Shown here: positions 43,813-53,720 of the stretch, piece after piece | Layout: the number at the start of each line of letters is the position of its first letter | How positions within the stretch are numbered: position 1 is the first letter of the stretch | Source: JAOUEA01 sp963825685 | Lineage (GTDB): Bacteria > Actinomycetota > UBA4738 > HRBIN12 | Direction: 5' to 3' | DNA length: 64,000 nt | Assembly (NCBI GenBank): GCA_963825685.1 | Contig: CAWGUD010000007.1 | Location: forward strand, 155,186 to 219,185 | Program-made: the position numbers and the translations under genes | The notes under the pieces: generated by a model | The model's input: the letters and a program-made list of their open reading frames with translations, nothing else | Database searches by the model: none | What the model was told of the DNA's origin: nothing

Positions 43813-44448
43813 CTACGTCGAGCGGTGATCGTCGGGTCGCTGAGGAGGCTCCGCGCTCGGTGCGATCGGTACGCCCATCGCACCGCCGCGCCCCCGTCGT
43901 CGTCGCCATGCTCGTCGCACGCCCCAGAACAGCATCCCGAACAGGAACAGCACCATCAGGAACGCCACCACGGGCACGATCACCGCGCTGAACGACAGCA
44001 CGGAGGAGACCGCATCCTCCCCGAGCGAGAGCACCGGGTTGCCGGCGCCGCCCGTGAAGGCCGTCGACGCCGGGCGCACGATCGCGCGGGCGCCGTGGGT
44101 CGCGCCTGCCGCGGCGACGCCGAGCACGACCGCGAAGGCCGGATCGACGGCATCGTTGCCCGTCGCGGCGAGCGCCACCAACGCGCCCGCGACCGGCGCC
44201 ACCACCACGCCGATCGCATGCAGCACCGAGTCGATCGCCGGCAGCTTGTCGCCGACGAAGTCGACCACGGCGATCACGCCGATCGCGAGCATCACGCCTG
44301 GGTCCGAGAGCGTGTCGTACGGAGCGTCGAGCGTGATCAGGTCGGTCCAGCGAGCGAGCCCGCCGAGGATCAACAGCGGCAGGTAGGCGTTGAGCCCCGC
44401 AGCGGTCGAGAGCGCGAGCGCGGTCATCGTCCCGACGACGGCATCCAT
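43813..44448 (-). CDS. DUF4126 domain membrane protein
   Basis: A 211-residue protein with about five membrane helices. MDAVVGTMTALALSTAAGLN and AYLPLLILGGLARW at the start are the hallmark of DUF4126, with FVGDKLPAIDSVLHAIGVVV, AVVLGVAAAGATHGARAIVR and a basic tail. Function unknown. The ATG at 44448 lies 22 bp from the DUF983 stop, suggesting one transcript with it. Confidence 0.8.
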   Translation of the reverse strand: MDAVVGTMTALALSTAAGLNAYLPLLILGGLARWTDLITLDAPYDTLSDPGVMLAIGVIAVVDFVGDKLPAIDSVLHAIGVVVAPVAGALVALAATGNDAVDPAFAVVLGVAAAGATHGARAIVRPASTAFTGGAGNPVLSLGEDAVSSVLSFSAVIVPVVAFLMVLFLFGMLFWGVRRAWRRRRGRGGAMGVPIAPSAEPPQRPDDHRST

Positions 44449-44470
44449 CACGATCGATCCCTCGGGTCGA

Positions 44471-44866
44471 TCACTCCAGACCCCTCGCACGGGGGTCGCG
44501 ATGGCGGGGCGCGTGGTAGTCGGGGTCGGCTCGCAGCACCAGGTACTCCACAGCCGCCCAGGTCGTCTTCGATCGAGGGTAGAAGGCGAGCGGCACGAGC
44601 ACGAGCACGAGCACGCTGACGATCGTGAGCGGGAGCACGGGGACGTCGGGCACCGTCAGCACGAGGCCGACCACGAGCACCACGATCCATAGCCCGATGC
44701 CCACGACGTAGTTCAGCACCATCGCCCCGAGGTAGCCGCCCTGTTCCTTCTCGAATCGCCACTCGCACCGAGGACACGCGGTGCGCATCACGAACCACGA
44801 CACGAACGTGTCGCGGTCACCGCATCGGGGGCAGCGCCCGCGCGCCCCGCGCAGGAGCGTCGCCAA
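44471..44866 (-). CDS. DUF983 zinc-ribbon membrane protein (start uncertain)
   Basis: A protein of 131 residues in the listed frame. Two CxxC pairs form a zinc ribbon (RCPRCGDRDTFVSWFVM, then CPRCEWRFEKEQGGYLGAMV). Two membrane helices follow (IGLWIVVLVVGLVLTVP, LTIVSVLVLVLVPLAFY) and the family motif YPRSKTTWAAVEYLVLR. The TTG start at 44866 is weak; the frame is open to about 44990 (DPDRDGIGAEIAGGPAGDAE, EPSRPFYPETG) without a normal start, so the real gene may be longer and hit by a small base error. DUF983 proteins are uncharacterised. Confidence 0.72.
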   Translation of the reverse strand: MATLLRGARGRCPRCGDRDTFVSWFVMRTACPRCEWRFEKEQGGYLGAMVLNYVVGIGLWIVVLVVGLVLTVPDVPVLPLTIVSVLVLVLVPLAFYPRSKTTWAAVEYLVLRADPDYHAPRHRDPRARGLE

Positions 44867-44975
44867 CGTGCCGGTCTCCGGGTAGAAGGGCCGCGACGGC
44901 TCCGCGTCGCCGGCCGGCCCGCCGGCGATCTCGGCGCCGATGCCGTCGCGATCCGGATCGAGCGAACCGTACGGG

Positions 44976-45335
44976 TTATCCGTCGTAGATCACCCAGAAC
45001 TTCACGATGCGCTCCCGGATCACCCACGTGCCGGCCGACCCCTTCGGCGTGACCAGCACATCGCCGGGACCGATCGTGAGGGTGCGCCCGTCGTCGGTAA
45101 CGATGTCGGCGTCGCCCTCGAGGATCAACGCGACCTCGTCGTAGGGGCGTTCGAACGACCATGTGTCGGGATCGCGTTCCCAGAACCCCGTCGTGAGGCT
45201 GCCACCGGCGGTGGAGAAGACGTCGGCTTCACGACCTCCCGACGGGATCTCGCCGGGCGGATCGACCAGCGCGCTCCACGTGTCGCGGTCGCCGGCCTTC
45301 TCGACCCTGATCGTCGCATCCTGCGTCATGCTCAT
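44976..45335 (-). CDS. Cupin domain protein
   Basis: A 119-residue single-domain cupin. The cupin core reads WSFERPYDEVALILEGDADI and LTIGPGDVLVTPKGSAGTW, and the fold ends in IVKFWVIYDG. The pattern P-Y-D-E-V-x-x-I-L-E-G resembles the cupin_3/DUF861 (EutQ-like) group. Only part of the usual metal triad is evident, so catalysis is uncertain. ATG 45335 has GGGAGG upstream; a second ATG at 45329 is in frame. Confidence 0.8.
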   Translation of the reverse strand: MSMTQDATIRVEKAGDRDTWSALVDPPGEIPSGGREADVFSTAGGSLTTGFWERDPDTWSFERPYDEVALILEGDADIVTDDGRTLTIGPGDVLVTPKGSAGTWVIRERIVKFWVIYDG

Positions 45336-45431
45336 CCGCCGACTCGCCTCCCGAGGGGGGCCCTCGGCCCCACGACGCAAGGCTACCGGGGTTACGACTT
45401 CTGGCGGGTCCGTCGTGACATGGACCGGGGG

Positions 45432-45437
45432 TATGCT
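45432..45437 (+). promoter_or_regulatory. -10 box for a leaderless DUF5318 mRNA
   Basis: TATGCT ends 9 nt before the DUF5318 ATG at 45447, and no ribosome site precedes that ATG. Transcription would start at or next to the start codon. Confidence 0.55.
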
Positions 45438-45446
45438 TTCCCGACC

Positions 45447-45869
45447 ATGCCGAAGCAGCAGGGGAACCGGTCGAGACGCACGCCGCTGGGCCGCAACAGG
45501 CGGGCCGAGCTCGGCGTGATCGACTTCACGCTCGCGAAGCGGGCGCTCCTGCGCGACGCGCAGGTCGGCGTGCTCGGGCTCACCGACATCTGTGACGCCC
45601 ACCCCGAGCTGCTGCGCGCTGCGAAGCATGTCGGTGAGCCGACGAAGCACGACTGTCCGGTCTGCGGCAAGGTGAAGCTCGTGCTGCTCGCCTACGTCTA
45701 CGGCGAGGGGCTCCGCGATCAGAACGGGCGCGTGTGGTCGATCGACACCGGCCTGCGCATGACGGCGGCCCATCCGGGTGCGAGCTGCTACGTGGTCGAG
45801 GTGTGCACGAACTGCCAGTGGAACCACTTGCGCGAGGCGTTCACCGCGCGGCGGACCGCCACCGGATAG
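45447..45869 (+). CDS. DUF5318 family protein
   Basis: A 140-residue actinobacterial protein. After a basic start (GNRSRRTPLGRNRRAELGVI) it reads LAKRALLRDAQVGVLGLTDI, CDAHPELLRAAKHVGEPTKH, CPVCGKVKLVLLAYVYGEGL and CTNCQWNHLREAF: two CxxC pairs form a zinc-binding site. In mycobacteria the matching gene (Rv0049) lies directly before ponA1, as here before the PBP gene, which supports the assignment and a possible link to cell-wall synthesis. Leaderless start suggested by TATGCT. Confidence 0.85.
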   Translation: MPKQQGNRSRRTPLGRNRRAELGVIDFTLAKRALLRDAQVGVLGLTDICDAHPELLRAAKHVGEPTKHDCPVCGKVKLVLLAYVYGEGLRDQNGRVWSIDTGLRMTAAHPGASCYVVEVCTNCQWNHLREAFTARRTATG

Positions 45870-45961
45870 CGAGGTCGGTGGCGTCCGCACCTGCCTGCGG
45901 CGCAACCACATCTCCATCGCTCCGTCACACCGTGAGGAGCCACGTCGTGCGACCTCGTGGA

Positions 45962-45967
45962 TACAAT
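45962..45967 (+). promoter_or_regulatory. -10 box for a leaderless PBP mRNA
   Basis: TACAAT ends 8 nt before the PBP GTG at 45976. It is the best -10 match seen in this window and indicates a separate promoter for the PBP gene. Confidence 0.6.
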
Positions 45968-45975
45968 CAGAGGTC

Positions 45976-48178
45976 GTGTCGACCGCAACCCCCACGCGCC
46001 CCGAAGGGGCCAAGCACGTTCCCAAGCACGCCCCCAGCACGAGGAGGAAGGGATTCTTCCGTCGGTTCTGGTGGGTGTTCGTCCTCGTGCCCCTGCTGGT
46101 CGTCATCGCGCTCGGTGGATCGCTCTACATGGCGTACGCGCGCATCGACCTGCCCGAGACGCTGCCGCCGATCCGAACGAGCTACCTCTTCGATCGCAAC
46201 GGCGAGGTGCTCACGTCGCTGCACGGCGCCGTCGACCGCAAGATCGTCGGGCTGAAGCAGATCTCCGACAACCTCGAGCACGCCGTGATCGCCACCGAGG
46301 ACGCCGGCTTCTACGACCATCCGGGCATCGACGTGCGCGGCATCATCACGGCCGCCTGGACCGACCTCGTGAAGCGCGACACCGTGGTGGGCGCCTCGAC
46401 GATCACCCAGCAACTCGTGAAGAACGTCTACGCGGGTGAATACATCGAGCACTCGAACGGCACCCAGGAGTACATCGTGCCGCCCCGCACGATCAAGGAG
46501 AAGGTCCGCGAGGCCTTGCTCGCGATCAAGGTCGAGCAGGAGCTCTCGAAGGACCAGATCCTCGCCAAGTACCTGAACACCGTCTACTTCGGTCACGGCG
46601 CCTACGGCGCGGAGGCCGCCGCCCAGACCTACTTCGACAAGCCGGCGACGGACCTCACCGTCAACGAGGCGGCCGTGCTCGCCGCCGTGCTGCACGCGCC
46701 GAGCCTGTACGACCCGATCAAGAGCAAGTACGACAACGAGTTCCGGCGCGACTACACGCTCGACCAGATGGCGAAGTACGGCTACATCCCGCAGAGCGAG
46801 GCGAACCGCTTGAAGTCGCTGAAGTGCTGCGGCATCCCCCGGTCGCAGAAGCAGGAGAACGCCCTCATCTCGAGTCCCGCCGGTTCCGAGTACTTCGTCG
46901 ACTGGACCCGCTCGCGCCTCTTCGAGGAGTACGGGAGCGCCCGCGTGTACGGCGGTGGCCTGCAGATCGAGACCACGCTCGACCTGAAGCTGCAGCGCAT
47001 GGCGGAGGCGGCGGTCGAGGCGAACCTTCCGGATACGGACTACAACCCCGATGCCGCGCTCGTGTCGATCGACAATGAGACCGGCGAGGTGCTCGCGATG
47101 GTGGGGGGTCGCGACTGGAACGAGTCCAAGCTGAACCTCGCGACGCTTCCCTGCGAAGGATGCGGGCGTCAGGCCGGGTCGGCGTTCAAGCCGTTCACCC
47201 TGGCAGCGGCGCTCGACCAAGGGTTCGCTCTGCGCGGCCAGTACTGGTCGGGTCCGTCGACGATGACGATCGCAGACCCCCAGTGCGCAGGTCCGGACGG
47301 CTCTGTGGACCCCCACGAACGCCGGCGACAGCTCCGCCGGCACGGTCGATCTGTACGGGGCCACCGTGAACTCCGTGAACACGGTGTACGCGCAGCTCGT
47401 CGCGGCGCTCGCCGGCGGGCCGGCCGACGTGGTCGAGATGGCACACACCCTCGGGATCGAGTCCGACCTCCCGGCGGTCTGCTCGATCACGCTGGGTAGC
47501 GTGCAGATCAACCCGCTCGAGATGACGAACGCCTACTCGACCCTCGCGGCCGACGGCGTCTACCACCGGGCAAACCCGCTGCTCGCGGTCGATCGTCCGA
47601 ACGGGGAGCCGGCGGACCGCAAGGTCGCCTCGCGGCCCAAGCCCAAGTTCGACACCCCCGACGTGCCGCGAGCCGTCACGTCGGCCCTGCAGGGCGTGAT
47701 CCAGGGGGGGACGGGGTCGGCAGCGTCGATCTACCCGTGGCCCGCGGCCGGCAAGACCGGCAGCGCCCAGGACAACGTCGACGCGTGGTTCTGTGGCTAC
47801 ACCGTGCAGCTGTCCACGTGCGTCTGGGTGGGCTACCCGGAAGAGCAGCGTCCCCTGATCAACATCGCCGGCGTGTCGACCGTGTACGGCGGCACGATCC
47901 CCGCCGCCATCTGGCACGACTTCATGCTCGGGGCGATGGCCTACGGGCAGGAGGAATGGGACTGGGAAGCAACGCCGTTCTCGACCGACTTCACCCTGAC
48001 GGGAACGGAGGGCGCTCCCACGCCGATCGCGTCGCCCACGCCGTCGCCGTCCCCGTCGCCGAGCGAGGAACCGAGCCCGAGCGAGGAACCGAGCCCGAGC
48101 GAGGAACCGAGCCCGAGCGAGGAACCGTCGCCCACCGACGATCCGAGTCCGACGGACGATCCTTCACCGACCCCCTGA
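45976..48178 (+). pseudogene. Class A penicillin-binding protein (PonA-type), one extra base
   Basis: A bifunctional peptidoglycan synthase of about 733 residues. Membrane anchor FVLVPLLVVIALGGSLYMAY; GT51 glycosyltransferase motifs ATEDAGFYDHPGIDVRGI (catalytic Glu near residue 107), GASTITQQLVKNVY, and KEKVREALLAIKVEQELSKD; transpeptidase motifs SxxK in GRQAGSAFKPFTLA (near residue 400), SxN in NSVNTVYAQ, and KTG in AAGKTGSAQDN. One extra base near 47302 (GGCTCTGTGG) shifts the frame between SxxK and SxN; the sequence on both sides is highly conserved, so it is probably a sequence error. The tail is a Pro/Ser/Glu/Asp repeat. Essential-type gene, so a real knockout is unlikely. Confidence 0.9.
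48061..48126 (+). repeat. 18-bp tandem repeat in the PBP tail
   Basis: The unit GAGCGAGGAACCGAGCCC is repeated 3.7 times and encodes SEEPSP repeats, followed by degenerate SPTDDP units. Nearly identical copies suggest recent expansion; copy number may vary between strains and may be hard to assemble. Confidence 0.85.
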
Positions 48179-48207
48179 GGCATCGCGAGATCGAGGTCCG
48201 CGGTGAG

Positions 48208-50340
48208 CTACGAGGCTTCGTGCAGGGTGGTGCCGCGGCGCGAGGGCGCGAGCTCGTCGAGCGGCAAGCTGGCGACGATCGAGGTACCGCGTCCCGGCGA
48301 GGAGCGGACCACGAACGAGCCGCTCGCGAGCTCGACGCGCTCCCGCATCGAGGCGAGCCCGACCCGACCGTCACGCAGGAAGTCACGCGCGAGCCCCGCG
48401 TCGAACCCCTGACCGTCGTCCTCGACCTCGACCCGCAGCTGCGAGTCGTTGGCCTGCACCATGACCATCACCTGGGTGGCCTGCGCGTGCTTGGCGGCGT
48501 TGGACAACGCCTCTTGCACGACGCGGTAGGCGAGCGTCTCGAGATCCTCGGGAAGGGGCACGTCGACCCGCCCGGCGAACTCCGTGTCGACTCCCTGGTC
48601 GGCGCCGAACCGCACGAGCGTCTCGCGAAGCGCCGGGAGCAACCCACGTTCCTCCAGCACGGGCGGCCTGAGGCCCGACATCAACCGGCGGAGCGCGTCG
48701 GCCTCGCCGGCGAGCTCTTCGCGGATCTTCGTGAGCACCTCGACGCCCTGGTCGACGTCGCCGGCTCGGATCATCAGCAGCGCGGCTTCGAGGGAGAGCG
48801 ACGCGGCGGACACCCCTTGCACCGGCCCGTCATGCAGGTCGCGCGCGATGCGGTTGCGCTCGGCTTCGATCGCGGCGTTCGTCCGGCGCATCAGCCGGCT
48901 CCTGTCCTCGTCGCGGTCCTGCAGGAACTGGAACAGTGACCGGATCGTCTGGTCGGCGACGCGCGCCGCAGTCACGTCGCGCACGAGCAACAGTGTCCGC
49001 GGTGGGGTGGTGGGCACGGCCGATGTGCGCGACTCGAGGTGCAGCACCTGCCCACCCGGACGTGAGATCTGCGACTGTCCGCCGGCTCGGAGGCCCGCGA
49101 AGGCGTCGTCGGCGCCGACGACCACCGAGGCCAGGGCCGTCCAGGGCTGATCCTCGATCGATTCCCGCGGCAGGGCGATCATCTCGGCGAACGCCTCGTT
49201 CGCTCGCAGCACCACCCCAAGTTCGTCGAGCTCGACGATGCCGTCCTCGGCCGTCTCGAAGACCAACCGGAGGTGCTCCTCGGACTGGCGGAGCGTCTCG
49301 TTGGCCTCGCGCACCCGTTCGAGCGCTTGGTCGGTCTCGGCGAGCGCGCGTTCCCGCTCTTCGAGCGCCTCACTGGTCTGTCGGTGCGCGATCGTGCTCG
49401 CCGTCTGGTTCGACAGGATACGAGCCGCGATACCGAGCCCGAGCAGCAGGATGATCGCGGTCGACTGCGCCCCGTCGATCCCGCGATTGGTGTCGAAGAT
49501 CGCCACGACCGCAAGCGCCGCACAGGCCGTCACCACCGACAGGCTCGTGAGCACCGGCCGGGCCCAGCGCCGAGGCGCCGTTGTTGCCGTCCCGCGGTCG
49601 GAGATGCCGGTGAATACCGTCCACGCTGCGAACGCCAGGGGGCAGAGCATGAACGGCAGTTCGATCGAGGCGATCGTGCTCTCGAACGAGCCTCGGGTCC
49701 AATGCCAGCCGAACGTCGCGGTGGCCGCCGCCGTGACGGCGAAGATGCCGAAGAGCACGAGGTGTCGACGTGAGGGCGCCCACAGCGCAAGCGCGCCGAA
49801 GGCCGCGACCTGGAACGCGGTGACGGCACTGAAGACCGCGGCGGTGATCGACGCCTGCGGCGAGGCGTCGAAGGGTCGCACGACCACGTACATCAGCGCC
49901 GTGACCGAGGCGGCGATCAGGAAGACGTCGGTGCCGATCTCGATGCCGTCGCGTTCGTCGAAGTGGTCGCGGAACTCGGCGCGCGCGAGCTGCACCAGCG
50001 GCACGAGGAACAGGGCGAACGCCAGATCGGTGGCGCGTGGCTGGTAGGTGCCTGGCTCGCTCACGTCGGTGACCAGGAACACCACGTTGACGGCCCCGAG
50101 CATGAACAGGGCGTAAGCGAGATGCACCGTGCCTCGCCACGCTTCGCCCTTCCCGACCGCTCGCAGGATGAGGCCGCCCGAGAGCAGGCAAGAGCCGGCC
50201 ACCATGGCCTGTGCGGCCAGGCCTTGTTCCCTGGAGCCGCTGGGGAACGCCATGAAGGTCACGACGGCGGCCACCGCGGCGGCGCCGAGGAACAGGCCCG
50301 TGGCAGTGCGTGCACGCGGGCGGACGGCGACGTCGCTCAT
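48208..50340 (-). CDS. Membrane sensor histidine kinase, NarL-partner type with PAS domain
   Basis: A 710-residue kinase. About nine hydrophobic helices (residues 15-300, for example AYALFMLGAVNVVFLVTDVS) form a MASE-like sensor region. A coiled coil (LEERERALAETDQALERVRE) and a PAS domain (EEHLRLVFETAEDGIVELDE) follow, then HisKA_3 (RNRIARDLHDGPVQGVSAAS, phospho-acceptor His) and HATPase_c (RVVQEALSNAAKHAQATQVM, DDGQGFDAGLARDFLRDGRV). It is a typical NarX/LiaS-class kinase. The response regulator gene lies just upstream on the same strand, and the two are probably one system. The signal is not known. Confidence 0.88.
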   Translation of the reverse strand: MSDVAVRPRARTATGLFLGAAAVAAVVTFMAFPSGSREQGLAAQAMVAGSCLLSGGLILRAVGKGEAWRGTVHLAYALFMLGAVNVVFLVTDVSEPGTYQPRATDLAFALFLVPLVQLARAEFRDHFDERDGIEIGTDVFLIAASVTALMYVVVRPFDASPQASITAAVFSAVTAFQVAAFGALALWAPSRRHLVLFGIFAVTAAATATFGWHWTRGSFESTIASIELPFMLCPLAFAAWTVFTGISDRGTATTAPRRWARPVLTSLSVVTACAALAVVAIFDTNRGIDGAQSTAIILLLGLGIAARILSNQTASTIAHRQTSEALEERERALAETDQALERVREANETLRQSEEHLRLVFETAEDGIVELDELGVVLRANEAFAEMIALPRESIEDQPWTALASVVVGADDAFAGLRAGGQSQISRPGGQVLHLESRTSAVPTTPPRTLLLVRDVTAARVADQTIRSLFQFLQDRDEDRSRLMRRTNAAIEAERNRIARDLHDGPVQGVSAASLSLEAALLMIRAGDVDQGVEVLTKIREELAGEADALRRLMSGLRPPVLEERGLLPALRETLVRFGADQGVDTEFAGRVDVPLPEDLETLAYRVVQEALSNAAKHAQATQVMVMVQANDSQLRVEVEDDGQGFDAGLARDFLRDGRVGLASMRERVELASGSFVVRSSPGRGTSIVASLPLDELAPSRRGTTLHEAS

Positions 50341-50456
50341 GTGGTCTCCATGATGCCTGCTGGGGACACCCGACTCCATCACCCGACCGGGGGTCGTTGG
50401 AGACCAGACGGACTAGCCCGTCGAGGGGACGGATCCAGGGCTCGGCACGCTCTGCG

Positions 50457-51095
50457 TTACTCGATCAGGCGGCGGCGCAGGGCCTCGGCGACCGCGGCCG
50501 TGCGGTCCGAGGCGCCGAGCTTCTCGAAGATGTGCTCGAGGTGGGTCTTGACCGTGTCGGGTGAGATGTAGAGGCGCTCGGCGATGTCGCGGTTCGTGTG
50601 CCCGAACGCGAGGAGCTGCAGCACCTCGATCTCGCGGGCGGTGAGGGTCTCGGCCTTGCGGTCGCGTTCCTTTGCGGTGGAGAGCTCCTCGGCGAGCGCG
50701 ACCACCAGCTGGGGGTCGATCACCATGTTGCCGCCCGCGACCAGCCGCACGGTCTGGATCAGGTGCTCGGCGTCGCGGGCCTTCAACACGTAGCCGCGGG
50801 CGCCGGAGCGCACGGCTTCCACCACGAACTGGCGGTCGTCGTAGGCGGTCAGCATGATCACGCCGATGTCGGGCCACCGGTCACGGATCTCACGGGCGGC
50901 CTCGAGACCGTCCATCTCCGGCATGCGGATGTCGATCAGGGCGATGTCGGGGGTCTCGGTGCCGATCAGGTCGAGCAGTTCCTTGCCGTCGGCGGCCTCG
51001 CCGACGACCTCGATGCCGTCGGCCATGTCGAGGTACCGGCGCAGGCCCTGGCGCACCAGCGAGTGGTCGTCCGCGATCGCAACCTTGATCGTCAC
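50457..51095 (-). CDS. NarL/FixJ family response regulator
   Basis: A 212-residue regulator. Receiver domain: IADDHSLVRQGLRRYLDMAD with acidic pocket D9/D10, phospho-acceptor D55 in IALIDIRMPEMDG, and conserved K in GYVLKARD. A LuxR-type helix-turn-helix ends it (LTAREIEVLQLLAFGHTNRD, IAERLYISPDTVKTHLEHIF). GGAGGGG precedes the GTG at 51095. It is 116 bp upstream of the histidine kinase gene on the same strand, the normal order for such pairs. Confidence 0.92.
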   Translation of the reverse strand: MTIKVAIADDHSLVRQGLRRYLDMADGIEVVGEAADGKELLDLIGTETPDIALIDIRMPEMDGLEAAREIRDRWPDIGVIMLTAYDDRQFVVEAVRSGARGYVLKARDAEHLIQTVRLVAGGNMVIDPQLVVALAEELSTAKERDRKAETLTAREIEVLQLLAFGHTNRDIAERLYISPDTVKTHLEHIFEKLGASDRTAAVAEALRRRLIE

Positions 51096-51186
51096 GTTCC
51101 CCTCCTGAAGGCCCCCGAGTTCCGAACATCCTAATCGTTCGCGGGGTGCATCGATGCGAACCGCATCGCCGGGCGCCCCGGCTGCA

Positions 51187-52371
51187 TCAGAACACGTCCC
51201 ACCACGTCACGAACAGCGCGCCCATGAGCGCGTACCCGCCCGCGAACGCCGCCACGATCACGCGCTCAGGGATGCGGCGGCGTTCCGCGGCGCGGGCCAG
51301 CACCCAGAACGCCGGGAAGATCACCGCGACGAACCGCGGCATCGAGAGCAGCGGGCGCGTCGGCCAGACGTAGGCGAGTGGAAGAGCGAGGCTCGCCACC
51401 GCGTAGACCGAGTACGTGGGCCGCAGCCATCGCAGGCCGGCGAGCACGGCGAGCAGCACCACGCCGACGACGAGGGCGTCGATGAGCCAGTAGCCGCCGA
51501 GCCGCCACGCGTCGCTGCCGGCGTCGATCAAGGTCGTCCACGGGAACCGCGTCTCGCGGAGCCAGTTCCGCTGCGCCGTCCACGGCGCGGTGCCGTCGTC
51601 GTGCTGCACGCGCCACCAGGCGAAGTAGAGCAGCGGGCCGAGCCCCACGAAGAATGCGGCGGCCAGGCGCGGCAGGAGGGCGCGGCCACGGCGCCGATGC
51701 TGCAGCACGGCTTCGACGCAGAGCGCGAGCGCGATGAGCAGGCCCACGCTGCGGGTACTCGCCGCGAGCGCCCCGGCGAGGGCGGCCAGCCACCACCGGT
51801 CGCGCCGAGCGAACCAGAACGCCGAGATCGACGCCAACAGGTACGGGCCCTCGGTGTAAGGCGCCAGGAAGAAGAACGCCGTCGGGAAGATCGCGATGAA
51901 CAGCACGGTGAGCCGTGCGGCCTCGCGCGACATGCCTTCGAGTCGTGTGAGCCCGTGCAGCATCACGAGGGCCCCCGCGAAGCAGGCGTTCGAGACCAGC
52001 AGGGCGGCGCCGAGCGGGCCGATGCCCGGAGGCCACGCGACGATCCTGATCAACAGCGGGTACAGGGGGAAGAACGCGGCGCTGCCATCGGCAGGGTCGT
52101 ACCCGCGGGTCGCGATCGCGAGGAACCACGCTGCGTCCTGTCGTTCCGACGCGGTGACCAGCGCCTGCCATCCATGGGTCGGCGGGGCGATCGGCCAGCC
52201 CCCGACTGCCGGCGGGCCCTGTCGTGAGGCGATCAAGCCTACGGCCACGAGCCCGAGCACCGAGAAGCCGATGCGCACCCCGAGGAACACGAGCAACGAG
52301 TCCCGGAGTCCCTCACGGAGCCTCACCGGCGCGCCCTCGAGGCCGGTCGCGTCCGCGGACGGCTCCGTCAC
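51187..52371 (-). CDS. PIG-V-like mannosyltransferase (polyprenol-dependent, GT-C)
   Basis: A 394-residue polytopic protein of the PIG-V/Mannosyl_trans2 type. GT-C features: the early catalytic-loop acidic residue in ASERQDAAWFLAIATRGYDP, FFPLYPLLIRIVAW and FLAPYTEGPYLLASISAFWF, with many further helices. Such enzymes use polyprenyl-phosphate-mannose outside the membrane. GTG 52371 overlaps the stop of the preceding glycosyltransferase gene (GTGA), so they are coupled. Confidence 0.82.
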   Translation of the reverse strand: MTEPSADATGLEGAPVRLREGLRDSLLVFLGVRIGFSVLGLVAVGLIASRQGPPAVGGWPIAPPTHGWQALVTASERQDAAWFLAIATRGYDPADGSAAFFPLYPLLIRIVAWPPGIGPLGAALLVSNACFAGALVMLHGLTRLEGMSREAARLTVLFIAIFPTAFFFLAPYTEGPYLLASISAFWFARRDRWWLAALAGALAASTRSVGLLIALALCVEAVLQHRRRGRALLPRLAAAFFVGLGPLLYFAWWRVQHDDGTAPWTAQRNWLRETRFPWTTLIDAGSDAWRLGGYWLIDALVVGVVLLAVLAGLRWLRPTYSVYAVASLALPLAYVWPTRPLLSMPRFVAVIFPAFWVLARAAERRRIPERVIVAAFAGGYALMGALFVTWWDVF

Positions 52372-53603
52372 GCCGGCACCACCACGGTCCGGGGGATCGG
52401 AGGATCGGCTCGTCGTCGGCGCTCGATCTCGATCGGCTCGTGCTCACTGCGGATCCACGACACGACGCACCATACGAGCACGGCGGCCCGCAGCAGCACC
52501 ATGACCTCGAACAGCTCCTGGGACGAGCCCGGCGCACCCTGGAGCCGACCGAACCACGTGAAGCGGGTCACGAACACCGCCACGTCGGTGAGCGAGAACG
52601 CCAGGAACGTCCAGAGCCGCGGCAGCGCGAGCGCGAACCAGGGCAGCAGCCAGAGCCCGTACTGCGGCGAATACACCTTGCTCGTCAGCAGGAACGCCAC
52701 GAGCAGCGGCAGACCGAGGGTCCACCGAGGGAAGTCGGGATGCCTCCTGGCTTTGATCGCCCACACGGCCGCGATCGACGCGAGGAAGGCCGCGAACGAC
52801 CCGACGTTGATCGCTCGTGTCGACGGGCACATCTCGAGGTGCCGGCAGGCGAGGTACCAGAGGCTGTCGAAGTCCGCGGCGCGCTCGCCGTTGAACCGGA
52901 AGAACGTCAGCCACGCCGAAGGTCCGACCACCGCGAAGGGAAGGTTCACCAGGAGCCAGGCTCCCGCGGTCGACCAGGCGAGCACGATCGCGCCGTCGGG
53001 GCGCCGTTCCCGCAGCCGTTGCACGATGAGCGGCACCGCGAGCAGGGCGGGGTAGAGCTTGGTGGCGGCGCCGAGCCCGAGGGCGACGCCGGCCGCGCGA
53101 TCCCGATGGCGAAAGAAGGCGAGCAGACCGGCGGTCGCGAACGCCACGGCGACGAGATCCCAGTTCACCGTGCCGTAGACGAGCAGGGTGGGCGCGAGGG
53201 CGAAGTACAGGGCGCGTGATCCGTTCGCGACGTAGAGCATCACGGCGATCGCCGCCGCGAACCCCGTCAGCAGCAGGGCGTTGACCCAGTAGAACGGGGC
53301 GTAGTCGTCACCGGATATCCACGACGCGAGCCGCATCACGTACATCGTGACGACCGGGTACTCGTCGCAGTTGCGACCCTCGACCGGCTCGCAGGCGTCG
53401 AGGAAGGGCAGGCGAGAGCCTCGGAGTTGCTCGGTGTCGAGCAGCGGCACGACGTCCGTGTAGCAGAGCCGGCGGTACTGACGGAGGTCGCCCCACTCGC
53501 CGGGGGCACACGGGGCCTTCGAGGCTGCACCGAGCGCCATCGTGCCGATCACGCACGCGAGCACCATGCCGAGGCTGGTGGACCTGCGGACCTGGCGACC
53601 CAT
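52368..53603 (-). CDS. GT87 family (DUF2029) glycosyltransferase
   Basis: A 411-residue membrane glycosyltransferase of the GT87/DUF2029 group (polyprenol-phosphate mannose-dependent alpha-mannosyltransferases such as PimE). Motifs include CYTDVVPLLDTEQLRGSRLP, DEYPVVTMYVMRLASWISGD, LGAATKLYPALLAVPLIVQR and TSKVYSPQYGLWLLPWFALA. ATG 53603 is used; 53642 is an alternative. With the coupled PIG-V-like gene this suggests synthesis of a mannosylated lipid or cell-wall glycan. The exact product cannot be predicted. Confidence 0.85.
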   Translation of the reverse strand: MGRQVRRSTSLGMVLACVIGTMALGAASKAPCAPGEWGDLRQYRRLCYTDVVPLLDTEQLRGSRLPFLDACEPVEGRNCDEYPVVTMYVMRLASWISGDDYAPFYWVNALLLTGFAAAIAVMLYVANGSRALYFALAPTLLVYGTVNWDLVAVAFATAGLLAFFRHRDRAAGVALGLGAATKLYPALLAVPLIVQRLRERRPDGAIVLAWSTAGAWLLVNLPFAVVGPSAWLTFFRFNGERAADFDSLWYLACRHLEMCPSTRAINVGSFAAFLASIAAVWAIKARRHPDFPRWTLGLPLLVAFLLTSKVYSPQYGLWLLPWFALALPRLWTFLAFSLTDVAVFVTRFTWFGRLQGAPGSSQELFEVMVLLRAAVLVWCVVSWIRSEHEPIEIERRRRADPPIPRTVVVPA

Positions 53604-53720
53604 CGCGCCGCATCGTGTCAGGTCTTGGCGTGGGCCCGCCACCGGTCTCCTCGGATGCTCTCGCCTCCCGGATGCTCACCCGCGAGCGCTCGGGCGGATG
53701 ACCGTGTGAGCGCCGACTCG

